Positions 36,333 to 45,138 of a DNA stretch of 64,000 bases are shown piece after piece. Position 1 is the stretch's first letter. Each line of letters starts with the position of its first letter. The stretch is from Bacteroidota bacterium (lineage in GTDB: Bacteria; Bacteroidota; Bacteroidia; Cytophagales; Cyclobacteriaceae). The position numbers and the translations under genes were made by a program. The stretch spans positions 46,518 to 110,517 of the forward strand of contig JAFDYX010000025.1 in NCBI GenBank assembly GCA_018267215.1, read 5' to 3'. Below the pieces are notes generated by a model. That model made no database searches. It was not told the DNA's origin and worked only from the letters and a program-made list of their open reading frames with translations.

Positions 36333-36843
36333 ACTGTTGCTTCGGGATGTGCACGATTTTCCACGCCCTGGAATTTTATTTAAAGACATTACGCCACTGT
36401 TGGCAAATCCACAGGCACGAAGAGGTGTAGTAGAGGCCATTGCCGCACACTTCAGACAACAGCAAATTCAGGCATTGGCGGCAGTAGAAGCACGCGGTTT
36501 TATTTTTGGTTCGCTCATAGCACAAGAATTGGCCATACCATTTATACCCATCCGGAAATTGGGAAAACTGCCTTATAAAAAAATCACAAAAGAATATTCG
36601 CTGGAATATGGCACAGCTTCTATCGAAATGCATGCAGATGCTTTTGCACCGGGATGCCGTGTGTTGATACACGATGATCTGTTGGCCACAGGCGGAACGG
36701 CTGCTGCTGCCGGGACTATGGTGGAGCAATTGGGCGGAGTGGTGGCAGGTTATTCGTTTATCATCAATCTTTCTTTTTTGCCGGGCGAAAGTGTATTGAG
36801 AAATCAGTTTCACGTAAACCCGCACTTTCTGGTTAAATTTTAA
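36310..36843 (+). CDS. apt: Adenine phosphoribosyltransferase
   Basis: The 177-residue enzyme salvages adenine to AMP with PRPP. It has DFPRPGILFKDITPLL, VEARGFIFGSLIAQEL, and the PRPP motif VLIHDDLLATGGTAAA. Length is typical for Apt. The ATG lies inside the 3' end of the TPR sensor gene (23-bp overlap), which implies translational coupling. Confidence 0.96.
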   Translation: MLAEQTIKLLLRDVHDFPRPGILFKDITPLLANPQARRGVVEAIAAHFRQQQIQALAAVEARGFIFGSLIAQELAIPFIPIRKLGKLPYKKITKEYSLEYGTASIEMHADAFAPGCRVLIHDDLLATGGTAAAAGTMVEQLGGVVAGYSFIINLSFLPGESVLRNQFHVNPHFLVKF

Positions 36844-36888
36844 TTTTTTGTTTTAAACTGAAACAATAGATAGCATGATGCTGTTTAT

Positions 36889-37485
36889 ATGTATTGCATG
36901 GAAGAAACAATAAAAATACCGATGTTCCCACTTCCTATTTTTCCGTTACCGGACGAGTTGGTTCCGCTTCATATTTACGAACCACGTTATAAACACCTGC
37001 TAAAAGATGCGGAAGACAAGGACATTCTATTCGGCATTTTTTTTAATCATGTTTTGAATACCCGCAGAGTTGGCTCATTGGTGAAGTTAGAGAGTGTAAT
37101 CAAACGCTTTGCCAATGACGAAGCAGACATCATCGTGAAATGTTCTGGTTTATTTTACTTGAACAAATTATATCGCACGTATCGCGACAAGGATTATCCC
37201 GGTGGCGATGTATTGCCTTGGGATATTGACATAAATGAGCCGGTAAGTAAGGAATTGCACGAATTGTTTAAGCAGTATCTGCAATACTTTCAAATCCACC
37301 ACCATGATACCACGCCTTCATTCTTTATGGTGGCCAATGAACTCAACCTCGATTTTGAAGAACGCTTGCGCTTTGTTAACTCCGACAATCACCAAAAAGA
37401 ACATTTTTTGTTTTCGCACCTGCGCTATCAATCATACTTATTCGAGGAAGCCGAAAAATCAAAGGACAGATTTCACCTCAACTAA
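36889..37485 (+). CDS. LON peptidase substrate-binding (N-terminal) domain protein
   Basis: The 198-residue protein has the Lon-N signature: IPMFPLPIFPLPDELVPLHIYEPRYKHLL, then ILFGIFF and RVGSLVKLESV. There is no ATPase or protease domain, as in the stand-alone family. The exact role is unknown; it may bind peptides or proteins. Met4 (36898) is an equally good start. Confidence 0.88.
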   Translation: MYCMEETIKIPMFPLPIFPLPDELVPLHIYEPRYKHLLKDAEDKDILFGIFFNHVLNTRRVGSLVKLESVIKRFANDEADIIVKCSGLFYLNKLYRTYRDKDYPGGDVLPWDIDINEPVSKELHELFKQYLQYFQIHHHDTTPSFFMVANELNLDFEERLRFVNSDNHQKEHFLFSHLRYQSYLFEEAEKSKDRFHLN

Positions 37486-37728
37486 AGCTGTTTTCAGTAC
37501 CGTATTGTGCCAGTACTATCTCCTGCCAATTATAATTTCGGGACGGCTACCTATGAACAAATAATCGTAAATATTAGCTGGGTGCAATAGAAGCCTTTAA
37601 TCGAACATTCAGATGTAGACTATTTTTTTATGCAAACGATTTTTCAGACACAAGATCAAGTTTACTTGCAACTTTCATCCGTGCGTCTGCCTTCTCCCGT
37701 TATTTGCACCATCATTCAACAAAAAAAT

Positions 37729-38304
37729 ATGAAAACAAAAAACATTGTATTGTCAGTAGCAGTAACTCTTGCAGCTCTTTCTTTTGCCTTCGCAGAACCC
37801 ACTTCTAAAATGGTTGTGATGCCTTCTCAAAAATCTGAGGTATTCAACGTTATCTATGAAGGAGCTTCTGCCGGTAAGGTTGTATTAGAGATCACCGATC
37901 GCAACGGTAACCTTCTTCTTTCTGAAACCACAACCGGTCTGAGCAAATTTAAACGTCCCATCAATTTTACAGATATGGAATCTGGCGTTTACACTATTAC
38001 AACCAAAGATGCTCATGGTGTAATTAAGCAAACTGTAAATTATCAAACGAAGAGCGAATCGGTAAAAACTTCTTCAGCAACAGCGCACATCAGCCAGCTT
38101 GCCAATGGCAAATACTTGTTGTCCGTTGCCAACAAAGGCACAGGCAAAGTAAGTGTAACTATTTTGGATGGCAACAGCAATGTGCTCCATACCGACAGCT
38201 TAACAGTAACAAACTATTTCAGCTTGGTGTATAACCTGAAGCAGGTAGATGGCCAGCCTGTTTTTGAAGTAACAGACGAAGCCGGTAACAAAGTGATAAA
38301 ATAA
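37729..38304 (+). CDS. Exported protein with two tandem beta-sandwich (sorting-tail-like) repeats
   Basis: The 191-residue product starts MKTKNIVLSVAVTLAALSFAFA, a clear signal peptide; an upstream in-frame ATG at 37630 would place 33 polar residues before it. The mature part has two similar halves of about 75 residues, each with a G-x-V-x(V/L)xIxDxxGNxL motif. The halves read GKVVLEITDRNGNLLLSE and GKVSVTILDGNSNVLHTD. They resemble T9SS-type C-terminal sorting domains in fold pattern, although this is the whole protein. Function unknown. A terminator follows. Confidence 0.8.
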   Translation: MKTKNIVLSVAVTLAALSFAFAEPTSKMVVMPSQKSEVFNVIYEGASAGKVVLEITDRNGNLLLSETTTGLSKFKRPINFTDMESGVYTITTKDAHGVIKQTVNYQTKSESVKTSSATAHISQLANGKYLLSVANKGTGKVSVTILDGNSNVLHTDSLTVTNYFSLVYNLKQVDGQPVFEVTDEAGNKVIK

Positions 38305-38328
38305 TTTTTTAGGTTAGGTTTAGGTAAG

Positions 38329-38354
38329 GGCTGCTTTAAGGGCGGCCTTTTTTA
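38329..38354 (+). terminator. Rho-independent terminator
   Basis: GGCTGC (38329-38334) pairs with GCGGCC (38342-38347, one G-T pair), followed by TTTTTTATTTT. Confidence 0.8.
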
Positions 38355-38375
38355 TTTTAATTTTTTGTGAGATTT

Positions 38376-41300
38376 CTACATACTCCTTCTGTATTGCCCA
38401 CCTACTTCAAACAGGGCTTTGGTAATTTGTCCCAGTGAACAAATCTTGCAAGCCTCCATCAGTGCTTCAAAAATATTTTTATTTTGAATGGCAGCCTGCT
38501 GTACGGCTTCCAACACGGCTGCGGTTTTGTTGCCCTGATGCCGGTGCAGGTTGTGCAGCATTTTAATCTGGTATTCTTTTTCTTCCGTGGTGGCGCGGAT
38601 TACTTCTTGCGGAATGAGGGTGGGCGATCCTTTCGAGCTTAAAAAGGTATTCACGCCAATGATCGGATATTGGCCGGTATGTTTCAGTGTTTCATAATAC
38701 AAACTCTCTTCCTGTATTTTTCCGCGTTGGTACATCGTTTCCATCGCACCCAGCACGCCCCCGCGTTCGGTGAGGCGGTCAAACTCAATCAGCACAGCCT
38801 CTTCCACTAGGTCTGTCAGTTCTTCGATAATGAATGAGCCTTGCATCGGGTTTTCATTTTTGGCTAACCCCAACTCTTTGTTGATGATGAGTTGGATAGC
38901 CATGGCTCTGCGCACACTTTCTTCTGTAGGCGTAGTGATGGCCTCATCATACGCATTAGTATGGAGCGAGTTGCAGTTATCGTAAATGGCATATAATGCC
39001 TGCAAGGTGGTGCGGATGTCGTTGAAATCAATTTCCTGCGCGTGGAGCGAGCGGCCCGATGTCTGGATGTGGTACTTCAACATCTGGCTGCGTGCATTGG
39101 CTCCATATTTTTTGTGCATGGCTTTGGCCCATATCCTTCGTGCCACACGGCCAATCACGGCATACTCCGGGTCTATGCCATTGCTGAAGAAAAACGAGAG
39201 ATTGGGAGCAAACTCATTGATGTCCATGCCGCGGCTCAAATAATATTCCACGTACGTAAAACCGTTGGCCAGCGTAAAGGCTAATTGCGTGATGGGGTTA
39301 GCGCCCGCTTCGGCTATGTGATAACCCGAAATGGAAACCGAGTAAAAATTGCGAACACTTTTCTCAATAAAGTATTGCTGCACATCGCCCATCAGCCGCA
39401 GGGCAAATTCGGTAGAGAAGATGCAGGTGTTTTGCGCCTGGTCTTCTTTTAAAATATCGGCTTGCACCGTGCCGCGCACTTGGCTGAGTGTTTCGGCTTT
39501 AATTTTTTCATAAACTTCTTTTGGCAGCACCTGATCGCCCGTTACGCCCAGCAGCATCAGCCCTAAACCATCGTTGCCTTGTGGTAATGTTCCTTGATAG
39601 GCCGGTCGACTGTCTACTGTTGACAGACCACCGTTGACTGTTAACTGTTGACTGTTGACATTCTTAGTATAAAGTGAACCAATTTTTTTCCTGACTTCAT
39701 CCTCCAATCCATTTTTCTTGATGTAGATTTCACATTGTTGGTCAATGGCGGCATTCATAAAGTAGCCGAGCAACATCGGAGCCGGGCCATTGATGGTCAT
39801 CGAGACGGATGTTTTGGGGTCAGACAAATTAAACCCGCTGTATAATTTTTTGGCATCGTCCAGACAACAGATGCTGACACCCGAGTTGCCTATTTTTCCA
39901 TAAATGTCGGGACGATAGTCGGGGTCGTTTCCATACAACGTTACCGAATCAAAAGCGGTGGACAGCCGTTTGGCAGGCATGGCAAGACTGACATAGTGAA
40001 ACCTGCGGTTGGTACGCTCCGGGCCGCCTTCGCCAGCAAACATACGGGTAGGGTCTTCGCCTTCGCGCTTAAATGGATAAATGCCTGCGGTGTAGGGAAA
40101 TTCGCCCGGCACGTTTTCCTGCAATTGCCACTTCAACAAATCGCCCCACGCCTCATAGCGCGGCAGCGATATTTTAGGTATCTGCAAATGAGACAACGAT
40201 TCGGTGTGCGTCTTGATGCCTATTTCTTTGTCGCGCACTTTAAATTTGAAAAATTCGTCTTTGTATTGTTGAGCTTTTGACTGAAATGATTCGATCAGTT
40301 TCCAATTTTTCGGGTCGAGGTTTAAGCGGAGGCGATCAAATTCAGCTTGCAACACTTTCGTTATTTCAAGATCAGTTTGCCTGAGTGTTCCCATCGTTTG
40401 ATGAATGGAATAAAGTTGCTGGGCTGTTCTTGATTGTGCTTGCACCCACTGATCGTAGCCGCGGTTGTTTTCTGAAATTTCGCTGAGGTAGCGCGTACGG
40501 GCAGGAGGGATGACAAAAATTTTCTCAGACATCTCGCGCGTAATGGCGAAGGTAGATTTCAAATCTGCGTGTGTCTTCTCTACGATTTTATCCATCACCT
40601 GTTTATACAACTGATTGGTGCCCGGGTCATTGAACTGGGAGGCAATCGTTCCGAATACAGGCATATCATCTGGTTTTTTATCCCACAGGTGATGATTGCG
40701 CTGGTATTGTTTTTTTACATCGCGCAGGGCATCTAAAGCTCCGCGTTTATCGAATTTGTTGAGGGCGATGATATCGGCAAAATCGAGCATGTCAATTTTT
40801 TCTAATTGCGAGGCAGCGCCATATTCAGGCGTCATCACATACAAGGAAACATCGCTGTGGTCTAAAATTTCTGTATCGCTTTGCCCGATGCCGGAAGTTT
40901 CGAGAATGATCAGGTCATAGCGGGCGGCTTTTAATATTTGGATGGCCTCCTTTACATAAGCGGATAAAGCCAGGTTCGATTGCCGCGTGGCAAGCGAGCG
41001 CATAAACACACGCGGGTGGTTGATGGCGTTCATGCGGATGCGGTCGCCCAGCAGCGCACCTCCGGTTTTCCGTTTGGAAGGATCAACCGAAATAAGTCCG
41101 ATAGTTTTGCCGGCTCCGTCTTTTCCATTGTCTTTAAAGTCAATGAGAAATCTCCGCACGATTTCGTCCACAATGGAAGATTTGCCGGCTCCGCCCGTGC
41201 CGGTGATGCCCAGTACAGGCACGTGGGTTTTATCAGCCAAATTTTTGATGTGTTCAAAAATACGCGCATGTTTTTCGCTATAGTTTTCAGCTGCCGTGAT

Positions 41301-41855
41301 GAGGCGCGCAACAGCCACCAGATTTTTTGATTCGAGTTGTTCCAGTTCATGGTTCAATTGGTCGCCCAGCGGATAATCGCTTTGCTGCACCAAATCATTG
41401 ATCATTCCCTGCAAGCCCATGGCGCGTCCATTATCGGGCGAGTAGATGCGCGCAATGCCGTAGCTCATCAGCTCGTGTATCTCTTCAGGCAAAATGACGC
41501 CACCGCCACCACCAAAAATTTTAATGTGCCCAGCGCCTTTTTCGCGCAGCAGGTCGTACATATATTTAAAATATTCGTTGTGCCCTCCCTGATAGCTGGT
41601 GAGGGCAATGGCTTGTGCGTCCTCCTGAATGGCCGTGTTCACTACTTCTTCCACACTGCGGTCGTGGCCGAGGTGAATGACTTCCACACCGGTAGCCTGT
41701 ATAATCCTGCGCATGATGTTAATGGCAGCATCGTGGCCATCAAACAAACTGGCGGCCGTAACAATCCGTACTTTGTTGTGCGGTTTATAAGGTTCGGCCG
41801 GTTGGTGTGCTGCGGGTGCCAATTTTTTACCTGCCGGTGCTGTTTGGGTACTCAT
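38376..41855 (-). CDS. icmF: IcmF-type fused isobutyryl-CoA mutase (B12 domain, G-protein chaperone, mutase)
   Basis: The 1159-residue protein has a B12-binding domain (about 28-160, with cobalamin ligand His41 in FDGHDAAIN). A MeaB-like GTPase follows (Walker [10 protein letters not shown] at 219-227, then [12 protein letters not shown] and LNKFDKRGA). The mutase substrate-binding barrel includes [20 protein letters not shown] and [14 protein letters not shown]. The Tyr-Pro-Phe stretch is the IcmF type rather than methylmalonyl-CoA mutase. It interconverts isobutyryl- and butyryl-CoA-type substrates using AdoCbl. About 20 residues (732-751) come from a heptanucleotide repeat inserted in frame before the conserved [13 protein letters not shown]. 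Confidence 0.93.
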   Translation of the reverse strand: MSTQTAPAGKKLAPAAHQPAEPYKPHNKVRIVTAASLFDGHDAAINIMRRIIQATGVEVIHLGHDRSVEEVVNTAIQEDAQAIALTSYQGGHNEYFKYMYDLLREKGAGHIKIFGGGGGVILPEEIHELMSYGIARIYSPDNGRAMGLQGMINDLVQQSDYPLGDQLNHELEQLESKNLVAVARLITAAENYSEKHARIFEHIKNLADKTHVPVLGITGTGGAGKSSIVDEIVRRFLIDFKDNGKDGAGKTIGLISVDPSKRKTGGALLGDRIRMNAINHPRVFMRSLATRQSNLALSAYVKEAIQILKAARYDLIILETSGIGQSDTEILDHSDVSLYVMTPEYGAASQLEKIDMLDFADIIALNKFDKRGALDALRDVKKQYQRNHHLWDKKPDDMPVFGTIASQFNDPGTNQLYKQVMDKIVEKTHADLKSTFAITREMSEKIFVIPPARTRYLSEISENNRGYDQWVQAQSRTAQQLYSIHQTMGTLRQTDLEITKVLQAEFDRLRLNLDPKNWKLIESFQSKAQQYKDEFFKFKVRDKEIGIKTHTESLSHLQIPKISLPRYEAWGDLLKWQLQENVPGEFPYTAGIYPFKREGEDPTRMFAGEGGPERTNRRFHYVSLAMPAKRLSTAFDSVTLYGNDPDYRPDIYGKIGNSGVSICCLDDAKKLYSGFNLSDPKTSVSMTINGPAPMLLGYFMNAAIDQQCEIYIKKNGLEDEVRKKIGSLYTKNVNSQQLTVNGGLSTVDSRPAYQGTLPQGNDGLGLMLLGVTGDQVLPKEVYEKIKAETLSQVRGTVQADILKEDQAQNTCIFSTEFALRLMGDVQQYFIEKSVRNFYSVSISGYHIAEAGANPITQLAFTLANGFTYVEYYLSRGMDINEFAPNLSFFFSNGIDPEYAVIGRVARRIWAKAMHKKYGANARSQMLKYHIQTSGRSLHAQEIDFNDIRTTLQALYAIYDNCNSLHTNAYDEAITTPTEESVRRAMAIQLIINKELGLAKNENPMQGSFIIEELTDLVEEAVLIEFDRLTERGGVLGAMETMYQRGKIQEESLYYETLKHTGQYPIIGVNTFLSSKGSPTLIPQEVIRATTEEKEYQIKMLHNLHRHQGNKTAAVLEAVQQAAIQNKNIFEALMEACKICSLGQITKALFEVGGQYRRSM
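39605..39661. repeat. Heptanucleotide repeat inserted in frame inside icmF
   Basis: Read on the coding (minus) strand it is GTCAACA, GTCAACA, GTTAACA, GTCAACG, GTGGTCT, GTCAACA, GTAGACA, GTCGACC. It encodes [18 protein letters not shown], in the same translation frame as the repeat at 30392-30473. Flanking icmF sequence is intact. Confidence 0.9.
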
Positions 41856-41938
41856 ATAAAATTATTGAGCACCAAAATTACTGAGAAGGGCAGGATTTAA
41901 CTAACGAGGGTTAGCTTAGCAGAAATTTTTAAATTTAG
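41848..41938. repeat. Direct repeat copy 1 (icmF start codon plus divergent promoter)
   Basis: A 59-bp stretch (41862-41920) is identical to 43375-43433. Similarity extends left over the icmF start (MSTQT codons) and right to TAAATTTA. It contains the palindrome CTAAC-gagg-GTTAG. In this copy the plus-strand -7 element of nhaA has changed to TAAATTTA. Confidence 0.92.
41873..41880 (-). promoter_or_regulatory. -7 promoter element (TAATTTTG) for icmF
   Basis: On the minus strand TAATTTTG matches TAnnTTTG exactly, 17 bp before the icmF ATG. A TTAG in the upstream palindrome sits at the -33 spacing (24 bp). An identical element is present in repeat copy 2 at 43386-43393. Confidence 0.6.
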
Positions 41939-41976
41939 GAAACGCAGCAACAGCTAGCTATTGGTTTTCTAGATAA

Positions 41977-43194
41977 TTATTGGCACTGCGTATTCAGGAA
42001 TTTTAGGGTAGCCTTGTTAAAATCGCTGTACATCTTATGATCGGATACGGCAAGATCTATTTGCTCTAATACAAAATATTGCTGCACCGGAGTTAGGCTG
42101 GTTATCTGAGGAAACGCTGATGGATTACTGGTTAATAAAGCTTGTAATGAATCAGAGTATCCTATAAAATAATTTTTACTATCTAGGAAATGATTAGCCT
42201 TTAGTTCATTAAAAATTGAAGTTGATATTTGAACACTTATATCGCCACGCCTAGCAAAGCGTTCGGCATATAAAGGAGAGCGTTCTTTAATCAGGTATTT
42301 ACTACAAACACTCCTTGCTTCAATTGCCTGTGAGTTACTCAGCGCATTCGCATTGCCTGTTGGGCCAACGCTTGGGTTATTATCAAATCGTGCCATACAA
42401 AACTGTAATGGCACATTGGTTTTTTGAGCTATATAACCTCCCGAGGGTGCACAATAGCTCACGCCAGATTTGAAATTATAAATGGTAGATAAATAAGTAG
42501 AAAAATTACCGCCATTGCTCATCCCTATGCTGTATTGCGGTTTGCCTCTGTCTGTTACACCGCGACCATAAAACGTATCAGTAATAATTCTGATGTTGGC
42601 ATAATCAACATTAGAAACCGTATCTAACGGGGTTGCATTCCATCTCAGGTTACCATCTCCGTTAAGATCGGTGTTGGTAGTTGCTTCTTCCGATTCAGTA
42701 ATGATGACTGCAAAATTAGCATTCACTAAATCATTAATCAGTAATTGCCATTCATAGTCAGCAACAATATTGGCAGCATTTCCGCCTGTGCCATGCAATA
42801 AATATACTATACCAATATGCCCGGAAGGGAAATATGAGTAAACGGGTTTTAATCTATCTCTTCCATTTATTTGCTCATAACTTAAGGCAAATGCATTGAT
42901 ATTTTGTAGGCTACCGGTAAAATTTACATTCCGGCCTGGCATGATAAACCATGTATGCCATTCATTCGGGGCATTCAATAGAGAAACATCACTGCCTGAC
43001 CACGAGCTAAAACCTTGTGTAGAAGTATATGCCTGGCTGAAAATGTGAACTGTGTCGCCTATTTTGTGTGTTCCACCTCCATACCCATTATTTACTATAA
43101 CAGTGTAATTAGCTGTTGCAGGCGTAACACTTTCTTTGCAAGAATATAGCATTATTAAAATGATTAGAAGAAAAAGTGAGGTAAATTTTTTCAT
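41977..43194 (-). CDS. Lipoprotein esterase / alpha-beta hydrolase-like protein with N-terminal InlB-type repeat domain
   Basis: The 405-residue protein has a lipoprotein signal (LIMLYSC, lipidated Cys19). A small beta domain follows, like divergent InlB B-repeats (YTVIVNNGYGGGTHKIGDTV ... GFSSWSG ... MPGRNVNFTG, about 29-95). An alpha/beta hydrolase-like domain comes next, with an oxyanion-type VYLLHGTGGNAANI and nucleophile elbow GMSNGG. It probably acts at the cell surface on an ester. It lies between two direct repeats of the icmF-nhaA intergenic region. Its base composition looks more AT-rich than its neighbours. The only promoter seen upstream is the one in repeat copy 2. Confidence 0.82.
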   Translation of the reverse strand: MKKFTSLFLLIILIMLYSCKESVTPATANYTVIVNNGYGGGTHKIGDTVHIFSQAYTSTQGFSSWSGSDVSLLNAPNEWHTWFIMPGRNVNFTGSLQNINAFALSYEQINGRDRLKPVYSYFPSGHIGIVYLLHGTGGNAANIVADYEWQLLINDLVNANFAVIITESEEATTNTDLNGDGNLRWNATPLDTVSNVDYANIRIITDTFYGRGVTDRGKPQYSIGMSNGGNFSTYLSTIYNFKSGVSYCAPSGGYIAQKTNVPLQFCMARFDNNPSVGPTGNANALSNSQAIEARSVCSKYLIKERSPLYAERFARRGDISVQISTSIFNELKANHFLDSKNYFIGYSDSLQALLTSNPSAFPQITSLTPVQQYFVLEQIDLAVSDHKMYSDFNKATLKFLNTQCQ

Positions 43195-43359
43195 TTCGTA
43201 TTTTTTAGAAAATATTTTGTGATTGGTTTAACGGCTCTGTTCTGGCAAAATAATTACTTTCAGTATAGGTGGCAAGCTAGATTGGGTTGAACTGAGTCAT
43301 GTTTTGTAAAAACTGATGGATACAGGTAAAAAATTTGTACTTGCAGATGGGTTGTTTGC

Positions 43360-43452
43360 GTACTCATAATAAATTTATTGAGCACCAAAATTACTGAGAA
43401 GGGCAGGATTTAACTAACGAGGGTTAGCTTAGCCGGTATTTTTTTAAATTTG
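43360..43452. repeat. Direct repeat copy 2 (relic of icmF start plus divergent promoter, next to nhaA)
   Basis: It matches copy 1 at 41848-41938, with 59 identical bp at 43375-43433. Its left end still carries ATG plus codons for MSTQT of icmF on the minus strand, then decays into a 35-codon open frame ending near 43259. It keeps both the minus-strand -7 (TAATTTTG, 43393-43386) and the plus-strand -7 (TAAATTTG, 43445-43452). Confidence 0.92.
43445..43452 (+). promoter_or_regulatory. -7 promoter element (TAAATTTG) for nhaA
   Basis: This is an exact TAnnTTTG match 24 bp before the nhaA ATG at 43477. TTAG of the palindrome lies 21 bp upstream at the -33 position. Confidence 0.55.
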
Positions 43453-43476
43453 GGTTGCCGACCACAAATAAAGAAG

Positions 43477-44616
43477 ATGAAGTTGCTGAAACTTGACAAA
43501 GAATTTTTTGAAAGCGAACAGACAGCAGGCATACTGCTGATGTGCTGCACGGTGGCTTCGCTGCTGCTCACTAATTTTTTAGGAATTTCTTATTCAGGCG
43601 TTTGGCACACTCCCTTTTTTCATCAATCCGTAGAGTTTTGGGTCAACGATGGGCTCATGACAATTTTTTTTCTGCTGGTAGGTTTGGAGATTAAGCGCGA
43701 AATGTATGCGGGCGAACTTTCGGACATACGAAAGTCTTTGTTGCCATTATTGGCTGCCGCAGGCGGCATGGTGGTGCCTGCCGCCATTTATTTAGCCTTC
43801 AATGCCGGTACGTCTTCTTCAAAAGGTTTTGGCATACCGATGGCAACTGATATTGCTTTTTCGCTGGCGGTGTTGTCGCTGTTGGGCAAGCGTGTTCCTC
43901 CATCACTAAAAATATTTTTAACCGCCTTAGCTATTGCAGACGACCTTGGTGCCATTGTTATCATTGCCCTTTTTTACTCTTCCGATTTTTCTGTTGCCCA
44001 CTTCGGGTTGGCCATCGTAGTGTTGGTTGCCATGCTGGTTTTAAACCGGATGAACTTTCGCCACCTGTGGGCTTATCTGGCGCTGGGTGCAGCCTTGTGG
44101 TATTTTATGCATCGCTCGGGTATTCATCCCACCATCGCAGGTGTGCTGATAGCCTTTGCCATTCCCTTTTCTAAAAAAGAGCAAAACTCTTTGTCGCATA
44201 AATTGCAACACCATCTGCACAAGCCCGTTTCTTTTTTTATCCTTCCGTTGTTTGCATTGGCCAATACGGCCATTACTATTTCTCCCACATTTTTAGCCGA
44301 CCTGGCAACACCCACCAGCTATGGAATTATTTTTGGACTCCTGCTGGGGAAACCGCTTGGCATTTTTTTGTTTGCCATGACCGGAGTAGCCATTGGGATT
44401 TGTGCGCTGCCTGCGGGCATGAGCAGAAGCCAATTATTTTGGTGTGGTGTGCTGGCCGGCATTGGGTTTACCATGTCCATCTTTATCACACTGCTGGCGT
44501 TTGATGATCTGCAACTATTGAATGCTTCAAAAATTGCCATCATGGTAGGCTCGCTGCTTTCCGGTGTAGTCGGTTTTGTTGGGCTACGGCTGGTGCTTGG
44601 CCGATCGGCCAGTTGA
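43477..44616 (+). CDS. nhaA: Na+/H+ antiporter NhaA
   Basis: The 379-residue inner-membrane antiporter exchanges sodium for protons. Ion-site aspartates are at Asp125 (PMATDIAFSLAVLSLLG) and Asp155-Asp156 (LAIADDLGAI), equivalent to D133, D163 and D164 of E. coli NhaA. Also typical are FFLLVGLEIKREM and GKPLGIFLF. A TTG at 43450 would add nine residues; the ATG at 43477 fits the family start and the promoter. The stop is 4 bp from the stop of the convergent MaoC-like gene. Confidence 0.95.
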   Translation: MKLLKLDKEFFESEQTAGILLMCCTVASLLLTNFLGISYSGVWHTPFFHQSVEFWVNDGLMTIFFLLVGLEIKREMYAGELSDIRKSLLPLLAAAGGMVVPAAIYLAFNAGTSSSKGFGIPMATDIAFSLAVLSLLGKRVPPSLKIFLTALAIADDLGAIVIIALFYSSDFSVAHFGLAIVVLVAMLVLNRMNFRHLWAYLALGAALWYFMHRSGIHPTIAGVLIAFAIPFSKKEQNSLSHKLQHHLHKPVSFFILPLFALANTAITISPTFLADLATPTSYGIIFGLLLGKPLGIFLFAMTGVAIGICALPAGMSRSQLFWCGVLAGIGFTMSIFITLLAFDDLQLLNASKIAIMVGSLLSGVVGFVGLRLVLGRSAS

Positions 44617-44620
44617 TAAT

Positions 44621-45085
44621 TTATTTACTGAAATGATACAGGAAGATGATCGTAGCCGTAAAGGCCGGCTTGTTGTTGTCTTTTATTTCCATGGCAATGT
44701 CCATTTCTGTTTTGGTGATGCCGCGCAAGTCCATCAAAGATTTTAGTGTTACCCGCAGCCGCACTTCATGGTCAACCAATACAGGCTGGTTGAATTTCAT
44801 TTTCTCGATGCCATAGTTTACCAGCATTTTTACGTTGCGTATATCGGCAATCTGCTCCCATAAATAAGGTACCAACGAAAGCACCAGATAGCCATGCGCA
44901 ATGGTACTTTTAAACGGGCCGCCTGCCGCCCGCACCGGGTCGGTATGTATCCACTGGTGATCTAAGGTGGCTTCAGCAAATTGATTGATTTGCTGTTGCG
45001 ATATTTTCAGATACTCTGATACGCCCAGTTCTTTGCCGATATATTGCTGAAATTCTGAATAGCCGTGGATGATAAGTTTTTGCAT
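44621..45085 (-). CDS. MaoC-like hot-dog fold dehydratase
   Basis: The 154-residue protein has the (R)-specific enoyl-CoA hydratase-type motif: FAEATLDHQWIHTDPVRAA...GPFKSTIAHGYLVLSL, with the catalytic Asp-x4-His pair. It hydrates enoyl-CoA or a related thioester in the cytoplasm. No adjacent polyketide or PHA genes are present, so the substrate is open. Confidence 0.9.
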   Translation of the reverse strand: MQKLIIHGYSEFQQYIGKELGVSEYLKISQQQINQFAEATLDHQWIHTDPVRAAGGPFKSTIAHGYLVLSLVPYLWEQIADIRNVKMLVNYGIEKMKFNQPVLVDHEVRLRVTLKSLMDLRGITKTEMDIAMEIKDNNKPAFTATIIFLYHFSK

Positions 45086-45138
45086 GGCGTTGTATTAAAA
45101 TGATAACTACCTCTCAAATATAATCTTAATTAAAAATA

